Origin: Candidatus Poseidoniaceae archaeon
GTDB lineage: Archaea; Thermoplasmatota; Poseidoniia; Poseidoniales; Poseidoniaceae
NCBI GenBank assembly: GCA_013330285.1
Contig: DUIP01000011.1
Span: forward strand, 1,821-10,113
DNA: 8,293 nt
Direction: 5' to 3'
Both the position numbers and the translations under genes were made by a program. The notes under the pieces are model-generated. The model was given only the letters and a program-made list of their open reading frames with translations. It had not been told where the DNA came from and did not search any database. Shown here piece after piece: positions 7,890 to 8,293 of this stretch (position 1 is the stretch's first letter; the number at the start of each line of letters is the position of its first letter).

Positions 7890-7891
7890 GG
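7884..7891 (+). promoter_or_regulatory. Ribosome binding site for the decarboxylase gene
   Basis: GAGTGAGG overlaps the stop of the coiled-coil gene and ends seven bases before the ATG at 7899. It supports coupled translation of the two genes. Confidence 0.45.
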
Positions 7892-7898
7892 CGTTGAC

Positions 7899-8293
7899 AT
7901 GGCTGGGCTGGCCCATGGTGGCCATGCACCCGTCTTGATCACATTCATGATGGGCGTAAGCTCACTCATCGTGGGCTCACTTATCGATCCTTTGAGTGGT
8001 CTGATCCCCCTTTTTGGCATTCTTTGCATCATGGCCTCAGCATTCTTTGTCAACTTTTGGCGTGATCCAGATCGCCCAATACCGAAGCAGCCAGGTGTTC
8101 TTGTTTCTCCTGCGGATGGCCATGTGATGTTCATTCGTCGTGAACGTGCAACAGGTCGCCGACCATCCAAGAAAGAATACGAGGCTGGAGAAGTTGAGCA
8201 TGATGACTTGACAGGTGATTGGGTGCTTGAGCCATGCCAACACCCTCTCGAATTTACCACAGAACAACGGTTTGAACCAGTCGATAAGGGCGA
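7899..8293 (+). CDS. psd: Phosphatidylserine/archaetidylserine decarboxylase proenzyme (5' part, cut by window end)
   Basis: The gene has no stop within the window; 131 codons are visible. The enzyme decarboxylates a serine phospholipid (phosphatidylserine, or archaetidylserine in archaea) to the ethanolamine lipid at the membrane. Seen: two hydrophobic segments (about residues 11-30 and 35-51), then the family signature FWRDPDRPIP (53-62) and SPADGHV (70-76). D73 in ADG corresponds to the Asp of the self-cleavage triad. The His motif (DVH) and the LGST-type cleavage serine that makes the pyruvoyl cofactor would lie beyond the window. After SPADGHV comes a polar stretch of more than 50 residues rich in Arg, Lys and Glu, where short family members go on quickly to the next motif. 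The ATG at 7899 is the only good start, because the frame is closed by a stop at 7887. It follows the coiled-coil gene by 9 bases. Confidence 0.88.
   Translation, partial: MAGLAHGGHAPVLITFMMGVSSLIVGSLIDPLSGLIPLFGILCIMASAFFVNFWRDPDRPIPKQPGVLVSPADGHVMFIRRERATGRRPSKKEYEAGEVEHDDLTGDWVLEPCQHPLEFTTEQRFEPVDKG

Noticed and set aside
7256..8260. Minus-strand open frame of 334 codons
   Set aside because: It lies antisense to the coiled-coil and decarboxylase genes. Its Ser/Arg-rich, low-complexity product mirrors the Glu/Ala codons of the real gene, and no domain is recognisable.
1..8293. CRISPR array, tRNA, insertion sequence or prophage
   Set aside because: No spaced repeats, cloverleaf-like sequence, transposase motif or terminal inverted repeats were seen. 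The Cas4-like cysteine signature at 247-276 is better explained by the AddB-type context.

Overview
The window is a dense stretch of prokaryotic chromosome with roughly balanced base composition. It holds six protein genes and almost no spacer. Nothing in it fixes the lineage. The compact layout, GGTGA-type ribosome binding sites, a T-run instead of a clear hairpin terminator, and a short membrane-anchored phosphatidylserine/archaetidylserine decarboxylase would suit a planktonic euryarchaeon such as marine group II (Poseidoniales). This is a tentative inference from general knowledge, and a bacterium is not excluded.

Left part (1-5300): the 3' end of a gene whose product ends in a C-x2-C-x5-C iron-sulfur signature like that of AddB/Cas4-type nucleases. 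A very large (1664 aa) UvrD/RecB/AddA-type helicase-nuclease overlaps it by 4 bases. The order (AddB-like end, then AddA-like) matches bacterial addB-addA operons, so the pair probably forms a two-subunit helicase-nuclease that processes DNA double-strand ends for recombination. The AddA-like protein carries its own candidate four-cysteine cluster around its nuclease domain, which classical AddA lacks.

Middle (5297-6962): a class I SAM-dependent methyltransferase on the minus strand. Its stop codon overlaps the helicase stop within the four bases TTAA. A 79-bp divergent spacer separates it from a plus-strand prolyl iminopeptidase (alpha/beta hydrolase, peptidase family S33) with an intact catalytic triad.

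Right part (6963-8293): a short spacer, then an acidic coiled-coil protein of unknown function. After 9 bases comes the 5' part of a phosphatidylserine/archaetidylserine decarboxylase gene that runs off the window. The last two genes look like one transcription unit, which hints at a membrane-related context for the coiled-coil protein. I see no tRNA, rRNA, CRISPR array, insertion sequence or phage gene.
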